From NCBI GenBank assembly GCA_029960885.1, contig JASBVV010000005.1:1-47446 (forward strand): a stretch of 47,446 nucleotides of DNA, written 5' to 3'. Source of the DNA: Kyrpidia sp. Its GTDB lineage: Bacteria; Bacillota; Bacilli; Kyrpidiales; Kyrpidiaceae. Made by a program: the position numbers and the translations under genes. This document shows positions 24,381 through 32,730 of the stretch, in pieces. Under the pieces are notes generated by a model, which saw only the letters and a list, made by a program, of their open reading frames with translations, searched no databases and was not told the DNA's origin. Each line of letters opens with the position of its first letter. Position 1 is the first letter of the stretch.

Positions 24381-24404
24381 GTTGTTTTAAGGTTCTGTTA
24401 TACT
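24376..24404 (+). promoter_or_regulatory. Promoter of speE
   Basis: TTGTCG (24376-24381) and TATACT (24399-24404) are 17 nt apart; predicted start near 24411, 23 nt before the speE ATG. Confidence 0.7.
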
Positions 24405-24433
24405 GGGCGATGGCGATATGGGGGTGGAGAACC

Positions 24434-25306
24434 ATGAACTGGCCTTATTACATTCAAAAACGGGACGGCACCCTGTGGTTGACCGAAGCGGAATCGGGCC
24501 ATCTCCGGCTCGACTGGAAGCTCAAGGAGGTGCTTCACGTCGAGCGTTCCCCGTTTCAGGAGATTGCGATTGTGGATACGGAAACGTTCGGCAAGGCCCT
24601 GGTGTTGGACGGCGTGGTGCAGACCACCGTCGGGGACGAGTTTATTTATAACGAGATGATCAGTCATATTCCTCTTGCCCTTCACCGCGGCCCGGAGCGG
24701 GTGTTGGTCATCGGCGGCGGCGACGGCGGCGCGGTGCGCGAATGCCTGAAATATCCCTCGGTTGAGCGGGTGGACCTGGTGGAGATCGACGAGCGGGTCA
24801 CCGCGGCCTGTGTCCGTTACCTGCCGGAATTGGCCGGGTTTCTGGAGGATCCCCGGGTTCGATTGCAATTTGAGGACGGCGTGGAATATGTCCAACGAGT
24901 GGAAGCGGAGTATGACGTGGTGATCGTCGATTCCTCGGATCCCGTGGGGCCGGCCACGCTGCTCTTTGAAGGCGCGTTTTATCAAAGGGTGAAGCGGGCC
25001 CTGCGGCCGAACGGGATCATGGTCTGCCAGAGCGAATCCCCGCTGTTCTATCTGCCGGTGCTGCGGAATACCCATCAGGCGTTAAAGGAACTGTTTCCCG
25101 TTACCCGGACCTACTGGGCGTCGGTCCCCACCTATCCCGGGGCGCTGTGGACGTTTACTTTGGGTTGCCTCACCGATCCCTTTGCCGACCGGACCTGGAG
25201 TCACCGCATCCAAGACGGGACCACGCGTTATGTGACCGCGGCGGTGGCGGAGGCCAGTTTTGCCTTGCCGGCCTTCGTGCGCCGCGCCCTCGGGGTGTCC
25301 GAATGA
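24434..25306 (+). CDS. speE: Spermidine synthase (polyamine aminopropyltransferase) SpeE
   Basis: SpeE transfers an aminopropyl group from decarboxylated S-adenosylmethionine to putrescine. The 290-residue protein has the cofactor motif VLVIGGGDGGAVREC (G94-D97 region), LVEIDERVT, the catalytic DSSDPVGPA loop and GALWTFTLG near the C-terminus. The start MNWPYYIQK at ATG 24434 has GGTGGAGA about 5 nt upstream; the longer frame to 24359 runs into the terminator and is not coding. The gene is monocistronic apart from a small coupled ORF at its 3' end. No speA, speB or speD is adjacent. Confidence 0.95.
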   Translation: MNWPYYIQKRDGTLWLTEAESGHLRLDWKLKEVLHVERSPFQEIAIVDTETFGKALVLDGVVQTTVGDEFIYNEMISHIPLALHRGPERVLVIGGGDGGAVRECLKYPSVERVDLVEIDERVTAACVRYLPELAGFLEDPRVRLQFEDGVEYVQRVEAEYDVVIVDSSDPVGPATLLFEGAFYQRVKRALRPNGIMVCQSESPLFYLPVLRNTHQALKELFPVTRTYWASVPTYPGALWTFTLGCLTDPFADRTWSHRIQDGTTRYVTAAVAEASFALPAFVRRALGVSE

Positions 25307-25437
25307 AGATGGGAGGCGGATGGGGACGGCGCGACGATCCGGAGGTCTCGTGGCGCCGTTCGCCGCATCTCCTGTGGCCGAGCCATTTTATTGCCGTGCT
25401 CGGGGCCGGATTCGGGTTGACCTGGCTGACATCCTGA
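25303..25437 (+). CDS. Small membrane protein coupled to speE (hypothetical)
   Basis: A 44-residue frame begins at ATG 25303 in a 4-nt ATGA overlap with the speE stop, an arrangement that usually means translational coupling. The protein is basic at the N-terminus (GWGRRDD, SWRRSP) and has one hydrophobic segment (residues 25-43, PSHFIAVLGAGFGLTWL). I do not recognise a family. The reading could be chance, since codon use cannot be tested at this length, but the overlap and the clean single helix make it worth recording. Confidence 0.45.
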   Translation: MKMGGGWGRRDDPEVSWRRSPHLLWPSHFIAVLGAGFGLTWLTS

Positions 25438-25487
25438 TCATCGGTCCGCGGCCCCGGTCGCGGCCGCCCCAGGCTTTCTCCGCCAAA

Positions 25488-25507
25488 GAAGCGCCACTGG
25501 GCGCTTC
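25488..25507. repeat. Perfect 8-4-8 hairpin between speE and ctaC
   Basis: GAAGCGCC-ACTG-GGCGCTTC forms a perfect stem with a tetraloop. No T-run follows on the + strand, so it may be a weak terminator of speE or an mRNA-stabilising hairpin. The rest of 25438-25630 holds the ctaC promoter. Confidence 0.5.
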
Positions 25508-25532
25508 GACACGCACTTGTCAAATTTTAGCC

Positions 25533-25561
25533 ATGAAATTCTCGGGATTTCTTGTTATTAT
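25533..25561 (+). promoter_or_regulatory. Promoter of the ctaCDEFG operon
   Basis: ATGAAA (25533-25538) and TATTAT (25556-25561) are 17 nt apart; predicted start near 25568, 61 nt before the ctaC GTG. Confidence 0.55.
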
Positions 25562-25569
25562 GGTAACAA
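25552..25569. promoter_or_regulatory. Rex-like operator overlapping the ctaC -10 box
   Basis: TTGTTA-TTATGG-TAACAA is a perfect 6-6-6 palindrome of 18 bp. It matches 12 of 14 fixed positions of the clostridial/Firmicute Rex box (TTGTTAA-N4-TTAACAA) and covers -16 to +2, so binding would block transcription. Rex is an NAD(H)-sensing repressor of respiratory genes; assignment is by motif only. Confidence 0.45.
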
Positions 25570-25628
25570 AGCCTTACGGTAGGTGAGTGACCGCAATAAG
25601 GGATCTACGTCAAAGGAGGGTTCGCTGC

Positions 25629-26633
25629 GTGAGGCCGAAACACCGCATCGGGCTATTGCTTACCACGGCTGTGCTCCTTTTGGGGCTGACCGGCTGCCAG
25701 AGGGCGGACATGTCTGTCCTGGATCCGGCGGGACCGGTGGCGAAGATGCAATTATCGATCATCATGCTCAGCGTCTACATCATGAGCGGCATATTTGTCG
25801 TTGCTATGGGGATTCTTTTGTATGTTCTGATTCGTTACCGAAGCCGTCGGGGTCAGAATCAACCGCCAAAACAAGTGGAAGGGAACAATGTTCTTGAGGC
25901 GATTTGGACGATCATTCCGGTTATCTTGCTGGCCATTCTGGCCGTTCCGACAGTGACCACCGCTTTTGCGCTGGACGCGAAACCCACGGGGTCAAATGTG
26001 CTCAACGTGAAGGTGAAAGCGTCCCAGTTCTGGTGGCAGTTTGAGTATCCGGACTTGGGGATTGTGACCGCTCAGGAGCTACATATCCCCACCGGAACCA
26101 AGGTGAACCTGCAGCTGGAGACGACCGATGTGATGCACTCCTTCTGGGTGCCGCGGCTTGCCGGGAAAACCGATCTGATTCCCGGAAGGACCAACACGAT
26201 GTGGATTCAAGCGGACCAGCCGGGCGAGTTCCAAGGGAAATGCGCCGAGTATTGCGGCCCGAGCCACGGCGTGATGGATTTCCTCGTTGTGGCGGAAGAC
26301 CCGCGGCAGTTTCAAGCGTGGACTGACCGGATGAAGCATCCGCAAGTGCAGCCCGCCGGCGATGCGGCTGTTGAAGGAGAGAAACTGTTCGCTCAGAATT
26401 GCGCCAGTTGCCACTCTGTGGCGGGCACCAACTTCAAAGGTGCGCTGGGTCCGAACTTGACCGGCTTTGCCGATCGCATCAAAGTGGCCGGCGTGCTGGA
26501 GAACACGGATGAGAACGTGCGCAGGTGGATTTCCGATCCCGCAGCCGTTAAGCCGGGCACCAAGATGCCGAAGGTTCCTTTGAACGAACAGCAGATTTCC
26601 GCGGTGGCCGCCTTTCTCCGCGACTTAAAGTAA
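25629..26633 (+). CDS. ctaC: caa3-type cytochrome c oxidase subunit II with fused cytochrome c
   Basis: The 334-residue protein is a lipoprotein: a signal with lipobox LTGC (C22 region), two membrane helices (about 45-70 and 95-115), a CuA domain with C205, E207, C209, H213 and M216 (CAEYCGPSHGVM), and a C-terminal cytochrome c domain with CASCH (C258, C261, H262) and the axial Met in KPGTKMPKVP. This caa3 architecture carries its own electron donor. GTG 25629 is chosen because AAAGGAGGG lies 8 nt upstream and the signal peptide then starts correctly; the frame is open to 25587. Confidence 0.95.
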   Translation: MRPKHRIGLLLTTAVLLLGLTGCQRADMSVLDPAGPVAKMQLSIIMLSVYIMSGIFVVAMGILLYVLIRYRSRRGQNQPPKQVEGNNVLEAIWTIIPVILLAILAVPTVTTAFALDAKPTGSNVLNVKVKASQFWWQFEYPDLGIVTAQELHIPTGTKVNLQLETTDVMHSFWVPRLAGKTDLIPGRTNTMWIQADQPGEFQGKCAEYCGPSHGVMDFLVVAEDPRQFQAWTDRMKHPQVQPAGDAAVEGEKLFAQNCASCHSVAGTNFKGALGPNLTGFADRIKVAGVLENTDENVRRWISDPAAVKPGTKMPKVPLNEQQISAVAAFLRDLK

Positions 26634-26699
26634 TCGGTGCGGCGGAGCTTCATTGTCTAAGGATAGCAAATCGGTTCACTGTGAAGGAGGGTCTGTGAG

Positions 26700-28583
26700 A
26701 TGGCGAAACCACTGGAAGAAGTGCTGAGCCATCCTGTGCACACCGCGACGGCGCCCCGGAAGCGCTTCTGGCTCCTCGATTATCTCTCTACGGTCGATCA
26801 TAAAAAGATCGGTCTGATGTATGCGCTCATCGGGGTGTTCTACCTGATCGTGGGCGGCATAGAGGCGCTGTTGATGCGGGTGCAACTGTTTTCGCCGAAC
26901 AACCATTTTGTCAGTTATCCGCTGTTTAACCAGTTGTTTACCATGCACGGCACCAACATGATCTTTTTTGCCGCCATGCCGCTCATCTTTGGTCTGATGA
27001 ACCTGGTGGTGCCGCTGCAGATCGGCGCGCGCGACGTGGCTTTTCCCTTTATGAACGCGGTCAGCCTTTGGTTTACCTTCGTGGGTGCCCTTCTGGTGAA
27101 TATCAGTTGGTTTTTCGGCGACGCGCCCAGCGCCGGTTGGTTTGCTTACGCGCCCATAGGCCTGAATCAGTTTAACCCGGGTCACGGGATGGATTTCTTC
27201 ATCGTCGGCTTGCAGATTGCCGGCTTCGGTTCCTTGATGGGGGCCATCAATTTCATCGCCACCATCTTGAACATGCGCGCCCCGGGCATGACGCTCCTGC
27301 GGATGCCCTTGTTTACGTGGACGTCACTGGTTGCCTCGGGCCTCATTTTGTTTGCATTCCCGCCGTTGACAGTGGGGCTGTTCCTGTATATGTTCGACCG
27401 GTTGTTCGGAGGCCACTTTTTTGATGCCGCGATGGGCGGCAACCCGGTGCTGTGGTCCCATCTGTTCTGGATTTTCGGCCATCCGGAAGTCTACATCGTG
27501 GCCCTGCCCGCATTCGGGGTCATTTCAGAAGTGGTCGCCACATTCTCAAGAAAACGCATCTTCGGTTATACTTCGATGGTATTTGCAACGGTTTTAATTG
27601 GGTTTATTGGTTTTATGGTGTGGGTCCACCACATGTTTACGGTGGGGTTCGGCGCGATGGCTGACTCGATCTTTGCGATCGCCACCATGCTGATCGGAAT
27701 TCCGACAGGGATTAAAGTGTTCAACTGGCTTTTTACGATGTGGGGCGGCCAGATCCGCTTCAAGACGCCGATGATGTTCGCGCTGGGATTTTTGCCCACC
27801 TTTGTGCTCGGCGGGATTACCGGGGTGATGCTTTCCGCGGCGCCGGCCGACTATCAGTACCACGGTTCGTACTTCGTCGTTGCGCACTTCCACTATGTAC
27901 TCATCGGCGGTGTGGTATTCGGCTTTTTTGCCGGGTTGTACTACTGGTTCCCCAAGGTGACCGGCCGGCTGATGCACGAGGGGCTCGGGCACCTGAACTT
28001 CTGGTTCATGTTCATCGGATTCCATCTTACGTTTTTCCCGATGCATTTTGCCGGATTGTACGGGATGCCGCGCCGCGTACCGACGTATAATGCGGGGGTT
28101 GGACTGGAGATCTGGAACCAGCTTTCCACTATCGGCGCGTTCGTCATGGCGGTTTCCATTGTGCTCTTTGCGATGAACGTGGCCTATGCCTTCATCCGAG
28201 GGGAAAAAGCGGGCAATGACCCGTGGGATGCCCGCACGCTGGAATGGACTCTTCCGTCGCCTGTGCCGGAGTATAACTTTGCCCAGACCCCGCTGGTGCG
28301 CGGGTTGGATCCGTTGTGGATGGCCAAAGAGGAAGGAAAGACGACGGTGACGCCGGCCGAGCCGCCGGGTCCGATTCACATGCCTTCAAATTCATACCTG
28401 CCCATGGTCATGGCGGTGGGACTGTTCATTGCCGGCCTGGCGGCGATTTACCATCGACTCTTTTTCATCGTGTTGGGATTGGAGGTCATCGCCTTGGCCA
28501 TGTTCTACCATTCCCTCAACGATGATGAGGGATATCATGTTCTCCCGGAAGAACGGGCTTTGGCAAAGGGGGAAGGGGCGTAA
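26700..28583 (+). CDS. ctaD: caa3-type (A-family) cytochrome c oxidase subunit I
   Basis: The 627-residue catalytic subunit has the A-family signature FGHPEVYIV (H261, E263, Y265; the Glu is the D-channel gate), CuB ligands H310-H311 (VWVHHMF) and haem ligands H396 and H398 (VVAHFHYVLIGG), plus the low-spin haem His in MHGTNMIFF. The length equals Bacillus CtaD, including the two extra C-terminal helices (residues about 555-610). ATG 26700 has GAAGGAGGG upstream. It overlaps ctaE by one base (TAATG). Confidence 0.96.
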   Translation: MAKPLEEVLSHPVHTATAPRKRFWLLDYLSTVDHKKIGLMYALIGVFYLIVGGIEALLMRVQLFSPNNHFVSYPLFNQLFTMHGTNMIFFAAMPLIFGLMNLVVPLQIGARDVAFPFMNAVSLWFTFVGALLVNISWFFGDAPSAGWFAYAPIGLNQFNPGHGMDFFIVGLQIAGFGSLMGAINFIATILNMRAPGMTLLRMPLFTWTSLVASGLILFAFPPLTVGLFLYMFDRLFGGHFFDAAMGGNPVLWSHLFWIFGHPEVYIVALPAFGVISEVVATFSRKRIFGYTSMVFATVLIGFIGFMVWVHHMFTVGFGAMADSIFAIATMLIGIPTGIKVFNWLFTMWGGQIRFKTPMMFALGFLPTFVLGGITGVMLSAAPADYQYHGSYFVVAHFHYVLIGGVVFGFFAGLYYWFPKVTGRLMHEGLGHLNFWFMFIGFHLTFFPMHFAGLYGMPRRVPTYNAGVGLEIWNQLSTIGAFVMAVSIVLFAMNVAYAFIRGEKAGNDPWDARTLEWTLPSPVPEYNFAQTPLVRGLDPLWMAKEEGKTTVTPAEPPGPIHMPSNSYLPMVMAVGLFIAGLAAIYHRLFFIVLGLEVIALAMFYHSLNDDEGYHVLPEERALAKGEGA

Positions 28584-29212
28584 TGGAGGCGCAACCGAGG
28601 CTGGTCAACGCAGCGGACCGCATGGAGTTGGGGCTGGAAACATCGACCCTGGAAGGCAGAAACAAGGTCCTGGGATTCTGGGTGTTCCTGGGCGGTGAAT
28701 GTGCTTTGTTCGCCTCCCTGTTTGCCACCTACCTCACATTGCGCGGACAGACTCTGAACGGCCCAACGGCGAAGGAATTGTTTCACTTACCGCTCGTCGG
28801 CGTGGCCACACTGTTTCTGTTGACGAGCAGCTTGACCGGGGTGTTGGGCATCAACGCCATGCACCAAGGAAGGCGGCGCTCGCTTTTACGCTGGTTGGGT
28901 GTCACTGTGTTGTTGGGTTTGGCCTTCCTGGCGGTTCAGGTGGTGGAGTTTATCACTTATGTCGGGGAAGGGTTTGGATTCTCCACCAGCGCGTTTTCCT
29001 CCGCGTTTTATGCGCTGGTCGGGTTCCACGGCGGCCATGTGGCGTTCGGGGTCATCTGGATCTCCATCCTGATGCTCCAGCTCAAAAAAAGTGGCATTAC
29101 CGCCAGGAAAGCGCCGAAAGTGTTCATTGCCAGCCTTTATTGGCACTTCGTCGATGTCGTGTGGGTGTTCATCTTTACTGTGGTTTACCTGATGGGGATC
29201 ATGGGGATTTAA
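28583..29212 (+). CDS. ctaE: Cytochrome c oxidase subunit III
   Basis: The 209-residue protein has five to six membrane helices and the family motifs GFWVFLGGECALFASLFATYL, QVVEFITYVGEGF, FYALVGFHGGHVAFGV and SLYWHFVDVVWVFIFTVVYL, the last two being subunit III signatures. It stabilises subunit I and lines an oxygen entry path. The ATG overlaps the ctaD stop. The short 5-6 helix form is typical of Bacillales. Confidence 0.95.
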   Translation: MEAQPRLVNAADRMELGLETSTLEGRNKVLGFWVFLGGECALFASLFATYLTLRGQTLNGPTAKELFHLPLVGVATLFLLTSSLTGVLGINAMHQGRRRSLLRWLGVTVLLGLAFLAVQVVEFITYVGEGFGFSTSAFSSAFYALVGFHGGHVAFGVIWISILMLQLKKSGITARKAPKVFIASLYWHFVDVVWVFIFTVVYLMGIMGI

Positions 29213-29297
29213 CGGGAGGCACCGTGCATTTTTCTCGCAAGCAAAGCATGGAGAAGCTGAATCGGTCAAAAGAACCGCTGAAGAGGTGGAGTCCACA

Positions 29298-29612
29298 ATG
29301 TCGAACATGCCCACTGAATCACAGCATGCCCGGGGGCAAACCGAACCGTCTCACGGTGCGGTGCGCACCCATGTGATCTCTTTTGCGATCATGATTGTGC
29401 TGACAGTGGTCGCCTTTGTCATGGTCGGGGCCGGAATGGCCCCTTGGATCGTCGTTCCCGTGATTCTTGCCTTGGCCGTCATTCAGGTGGGATTGCAGTT
29501 GTACGATTTCATGCACCTCAATCAGCGAGGTCACTCGTTCCCCGCCTTTTTCATCACTTCCGGGGCGTTGCTGGGTCTGATCTTTATTGTGGTTCTGGTA
29601 TTGTGGCCATAA
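29298..29612 (+). CDS. ctaF: Cytochrome c oxidase subunit IV
   Basis: The 104-residue protein has three membrane helices and matches the bacterial subunit IV family (HVISFAIMIVLTVVAFVMV, VQVGLQLYDFMHLNQRGHSFP-type segment, and LLGLIFIVVLVLW). It is a small assembly/stability subunit of the caa3 complex. ATG 29298 has GAGGTGGAG 6 nt upstream; the 29286 start lacks this spacing. An 85-nt spacer after ctaE shows no other gene. Confidence 0.92.
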   Translation: MSNMPTESQHARGQTEPSHGAVRTHVISFAIMIVLTVVAFVMVGAGMAPWIVVPVILALAVIQVGLQLYDFMHLNQRGHSFPAFFITSGALLGLIFIVVLVLWP

Positions 29613-29646
29613 CAAAATGGTGCAGGGATCATTGGGGGGATTTCCG

Positions 29647-30534
29647 GTGCCGTACTGTGGTATTCCTGTTGTTGCGCCGCTCTGGTCGATGTGGAATATT
29701 CCCCTGTTGCTGGCCGTGCTGGCGGTGGGCTTGATATATTTCGCCGCATGGCGCCATCCGGGAGGCCGAAATCGTTCCGGCGCCGGCACAGTCGGCATGG
29801 GAAAAACCGGAAGGATGATCTCGTTCTATAGTGGTTTGTTCCTTTTCTACCTTTTCGGGGGAAGCCCATTGGACGACCTTGGGCATATGTATCTTTTCAG
29901 CGTCCATATGACGGCCATGGCTGTCCAGTACATGGTTGTGCCGCCACTGATTCTGCTGGGCCTTCCGGATTGGATGGTCAGGCCGTTGATGGACCGGCGC
30001 GGACTCAGACCGCTTGTACGGGTGCTCAGTCAGCCCTTGTTTGCCTTGACGATGTTTAACCTTTTTTTTACTGCGTATCATTTTCCCGTAGTCTTTGACT
30101 ATATTATGGCACATCCCGCGCTGGCCGTGATCGCTCAGGCGCTTTTGACCATTACCGCTTTTTCCAACTGGCTGCCGGTTATCCCTCTCCTCCCGGAAAT
30201 GAACCGGTTGGGTGAACTGCAGAAAATTGTGTACCTCTTCGTGGACGGCGTATTGTTGACGCCTGCCTGCGCTTTTATCATTTTTTCCAATGGCCCTCTT
30301 TACGCGTCCTACGCGGTGGTCCCCCGGTTGATCCCTTCGCTGTCCGTTTATGTGGATCAACAATTGGGCGGGATCATTATGAAGCTGACGCAAGAGCTGG
30401 CCTACATCGGAGCCATAGGCTACATCTTCTGGCTGTGGGTCCGCAAAGAGAGGGAGCGGGACGAGCGGGAGAAGGCGGAGGTGCTATTGTTCCCGGTTGA
30501 CAAGGAACCGATTCATCGTGCGAATATGTGGTAG
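29647..30534 (+). CDS. ctaG: Cytochrome c oxidase assembly factor CtaG (caa3_CtaG family)
   Basis: The 295-residue, seven-helix membrane protein matches the Bacillus CtaG family, needed to build active caa3 oxidase. Marks are LWSMWNIPLLLAVLAV at the start, LFYLFGGSPLDDLGHMYLFSVHM with conserved His, QYMVVPPLILLGLPDWMV, TAYHFPVVFDY and DQQLGGIIMKLTQELAY. His residues in helices could bind copper. GTG 29647 is preferred because GGGGGGA lies 5 nt upstream and the length then equals B. subtilis CtaG; ATG 29617 has no ribosome site. It is the last gene of the cta operon. Confidence 0.9.
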   Translation: MPYCGIPVVAPLWSMWNIPLLLAVLAVGLIYFAAWRHPGGRNRSGAGTVGMGKTGRMISFYSGLFLFYLFGGSPLDDLGHMYLFSVHMTAMAVQYMVVPPLILLGLPDWMVRPLMDRRGLRPLVRVLSQPLFALTMFNLFFTAYHFPVVFDYIMAHPALAVIAQALLTITAFSNWLPVIPLLPEMNRLGELQKIVYLFVDGVLLTPACAFIIFSNGPLYASYAVVPRLIPSLSVYVDQQLGGIIMKLTQELAYIGAIGYIFWLWVRKERERDEREKAEVLLFPVDKEPIHRANMW

Positions 30535-30565
30535 GCCGCGCGGGGTCGGCAGGGACTTGAAAGAG

Positions 30566-30596
30566 TGCGGGGCAGCGTGGCTCTGCGCTTTTTTTT
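30566..30596 (+). terminator. Possible terminator after ctaG
   Basis: An imperfect GC-rich hairpin (GCAG/CTGC core) is followed by eight T at 30589-30596. The stem is short, so this is only probable. Confidence 0.4.
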
Positions 30597-30705
30597 GCGC
30601 TCTGCCCGGGCGCGGACTCGGCGGTGAAAGACCACTCACTGACGTCATCGGGCCCCACACGCCCAAGGTGGCTCCACGCGAGGTTCTGGCCGGAGCGCTT
30701 CATCA

Positions 30706-30722
30706 GGTTGTGAGGGACAACC
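30706..30722. repeat. Perfect palindrome upstream of the osmC promoter
   Basis: GGTTGT-GAGGG-ACAACC lies 46 nt upstream of the -10 box. It may be an operator; no regulator is identified. Confidence 0.35.
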
Positions 30723-30767
30723 GGATGCTATGGTCCGTTCGGGGTGCGCGTGGCGTACCCGGTACGG

Positions 30768-30773
30768 TATAAT
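30768..30773 (+). promoter_or_regulatory. -10 box of the osmC promoter
   Basis: A consensus TATAAT predicts a start near 30780. No good -35 hexamer is at 17 nt, which hints at an activated promoter. Confidence 0.55.
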
Positions 30774-30831
30774 CAAACCACTGGTGAAACACACCGCGAT
30801 CACCCCGGAGGATGCAGAAGGAGGGCTTGCT

Positions 30832-31296
30832 ATGGAAGTGAACCTGCAGTGGCTGGGAAAGAGAGCGTTTGACGCCACCGGAGCGACCGGTGGGCACACC
30901 GTGCGTATTGATGCGGATTCCACGGCCGGCGGCGGGGAAACCGGGCTGCGGCCCATGGAAATGTTGTTGATGGGCGTGGGGGGCTGTACCGGGATCGACA
31001 TTGCCATGATTCTGGAGAAGATGCGTCTTCACGTCGACCGGTTCGAAATGAATATAAAAGGCGAGCGGGCGGATCAACATCCGCAACGATTCACAAAGAT
31101 CCATATCCATTATCTTCTGGAAGGGCCGGACTTGACCCACGACAAGGTCCGCCGGGCCATCGAGTTGTCGTATCACACCTACTGTTCGGCACTCAATTCC
31201 CTAAATGCCGACTTTACCGTCAGTTATCGTCTGAACGGAGAACATCGCACTCTGAAACTTTCGCGTCCGTCCTGCGGGTCGCCGAGTGAACCCTGA
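30832..31296 (+). CDS. OsmC-family peroxiredoxin-like protein
   Basis: The 154-residue protein belongs to the OsmC/Ohr superfamily, thiol peroxidases that reduce organic hydroperoxides. The two Cys are visible in MGVGGCTGIDIAMIL and in YHTYCSALNSLNADF, at the usual positions; RPMEMLLMGVG precedes the first. The sequence is closer to the YhfA-like group than to Ohr, whose function is less certain. ATG 30832 has AGAAGGAGGG at 8-nt spacing. The gene stands alone after the cta operon; 30535-30767 holds only the hairpin and palindrome described. Confidence 0.88.
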   Translation: MEVNLQWLGKRAFDATGATGGHTVRIDADSTAGGGETGLRPMEMLLMGVGGCTGIDIAMILEKMRLHVDRFEMNIKGERADQHPQRFTKIHIHYLLEGPDLTHDKVRRAIELSYHTYCSALNSLNADFTVSYRLNGEHRTLKLSRPSCGSPSEP

Positions 31297-31356
31297 AGCC
31301 GGGCCCGAATCCCCCGGGCCGCCAAGTGAGGAAGCGGCCGGAAAGCCCCGACGTAC

Positions 31357-31397
31357 AAAACGCCCGATCGGGTCCGACGGACCTCGGCGGGCGTTTC
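31357..31397. terminator. Bidirectional terminator between osmC-like gene and aldo/keto reductase
   Basis: AAACGCCCG (31358-31366) pairs with CGGGCGTTT (31388-31396), and an inner GGTCC/GGACC pair fills the loop. On the minus strand the T-run reads TTTTGT, so it best serves the reductase gene. Confidence 0.75.
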
Positions 31398-31424
31398 GCG
31401 GGATCTGCACGTTTCGATAAACGG

Positions 31425-32453
31425 TCAACGAGCGACCGGAATCGGTTTTTTCTCGCTGTCGGCGAAGGGCTGATCGAGCAGTTCCCGAAGTTCCTCGTCC
31501 CACAACTTCCGAATGCGCGCCTGCTCCTCCGCACTCAGCGGCGGGACGTCGGAAGCGGCGGTAAACTCGGCGACATTGGCCTCATTGGTGAAATTCGGAA
31601 GCACGGTGACCACCGACGGTTGAGCGAGGGCAAATTGAATGGCCGCCTGGCCCATGGTGCGACTAGTCCCTTCGGTGAGGAAGCGGAGTTTTTCCACCGC
31701 CTGAAGCCCCTTGCCCATCCACTCGTGTTTGCGATGGTTGCGATGGTCCGTTTTGTCAAAGTGCTTTTCCGGCTTATAGCTGTCGTCCAGCAGGCCCGAA
31801 GCGTGAGGCACGCGCACGATGAGGCCGACCCGGCGGCGCTCGGCCGGCTCGAATAGATCGAGGGCGGGCCATTGCTCCAATAGATTGTAGATCACCTGCA
31901 TGACCTGAATGGGCCGGTTTTCCATCACGTAGATGCCTTCGTCGCGCCATCCGATGTCCGGGCCGAGAGCCGGTCCGTAGGCCCGGATCTTGCCTTCCTC
32001 CTTCAGACGCTCCAGGGTTTCAAATACGCTGTCCTGTTGCAGGGTGGTCATGCGGGTGTTGTGCAACTGATAAATGTCGATATAATCCGTGCCCAGCCGT
32101 TTGAGGCTCTGTTCACAGGCAAACCGGATAAAATCCGGAGTCCATTTTTGCGGCAGCTCCGAAAAGCCCTTTCGTTCACCCGGATGGCTGTAAATGTCGT
32201 AACCGAACTTCGTGCCGATCACCAATTGATCGCGTTTTCCGGGGAAGGCTTCCGCCAGGATCGTTTCTCCCTGGCCGCCGGCATAGACGTCCGCGGTATC
32301 GAAAAACGTGACCCCGGCATCAAAAGCCTGTTGCAGCAAGCGGATCGCCACGCTCCGGTCCTTCACCCCCCACCAGGTGGTGGCCACCGACCATACGCCG
32401 AATCCCACTTCCGATACCCGGATGTCCGTTCCGGGAACGGTTCGGTACTTCAT
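31425..32453 (-). CDS. Aldo/keto reductase
   Basis: The 342-residue NADPH-dependent oxidoreductase has the family's catalytic tetrad: Asp and Tyr in [14 protein letters not shown], Lys in VIGTKFGYD and His in IYQLHNTRM. The conserved start [19 protein letters not shown] and the [11 protein letters not shown] segment fit the large general-stress aldo/keto reductase group; the substrate cannot be read from sequence. ATG 32453 has GGAGG 7 nt upstream; the frame continues to 32579 without a ribosome site and past the promoter. Confidence 0.92.
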   Translation of the reverse strand: MKYRTVPGTDIRVSEVGFGVWSVATTWWGVKDRSVAIRLLQQAFDAGVTFFDTADVYAGGQGETILAEAFPGKRDQLVIGTKFGYDIYSHPGERKGFSELPQKWTPDFIRFACEQSLKRLGTDYIDIYQLHNTRMTTLQQDSVFETLERLKEEGKIRAYGPALGPDIGWRDEGIYVMENRPIQVMQVIYNLLEQWPALDLFEPAERRRVGLIVRVPHASGLLDDSYKPEKHFDKTDHRNHRKHEWMGKGLQAVEKLRFLTEGTSRTMGQAAIQFALAQPSVVTVLPNFTNEANVAEFTAASDVPPLSAEEQARIRKLWDEELRELLDQPFADSEKKPIPVAR

Positions 32454-32504
32454 ACGCATCCTCCTCACTGACGCCGCGCACTTGTTCTTTTCGTCCCCAA
32501 TCGT

Positions 32505-32513
32505 ATTATAACA
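32505..32513 (-). promoter_or_regulatory. Extended -10 promoter of the aldo/keto reductase
   Basis: On the minus strand TGT-TATAAT is a perfect extended -10; the predicted start is near 32498. No -35 box is evident. Confidence 0.6.
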
Positions 32514-32730
32514 CTTCGACTTACCCGGATGCAGGGCGGCGGTTGTGAAGGATTTGTGGCCGGGGCTCAGGGGGAGCAAAATTTCAAAAATCTCGAGTAG
32601 GATTTTGCCCTTCTTTGTCGAATTTTATATTCAGATACGTCACAGGGTTGTCGTCGGGCTGACGGTTTTCGGACAGGCAGCGTCGAACCGTGTGGCGTTT
32701 TTGTATCTTTTTACGAAGGGGAGAACAACC

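Noticed and set aside
29213-29297. Small ORF between ctaE and ctaF (GTG 29224)
   Set aside because: It has no good stop before ctaF and runs into ctaF in another frame with no hydrophobic or conserved segment.
32600-32720. Sporulation sigma-factor promoter of prkA
   Set aside because: Several AT-rich stretches have partial matches, but none has both boxes at the right spacing, so I do not call one.
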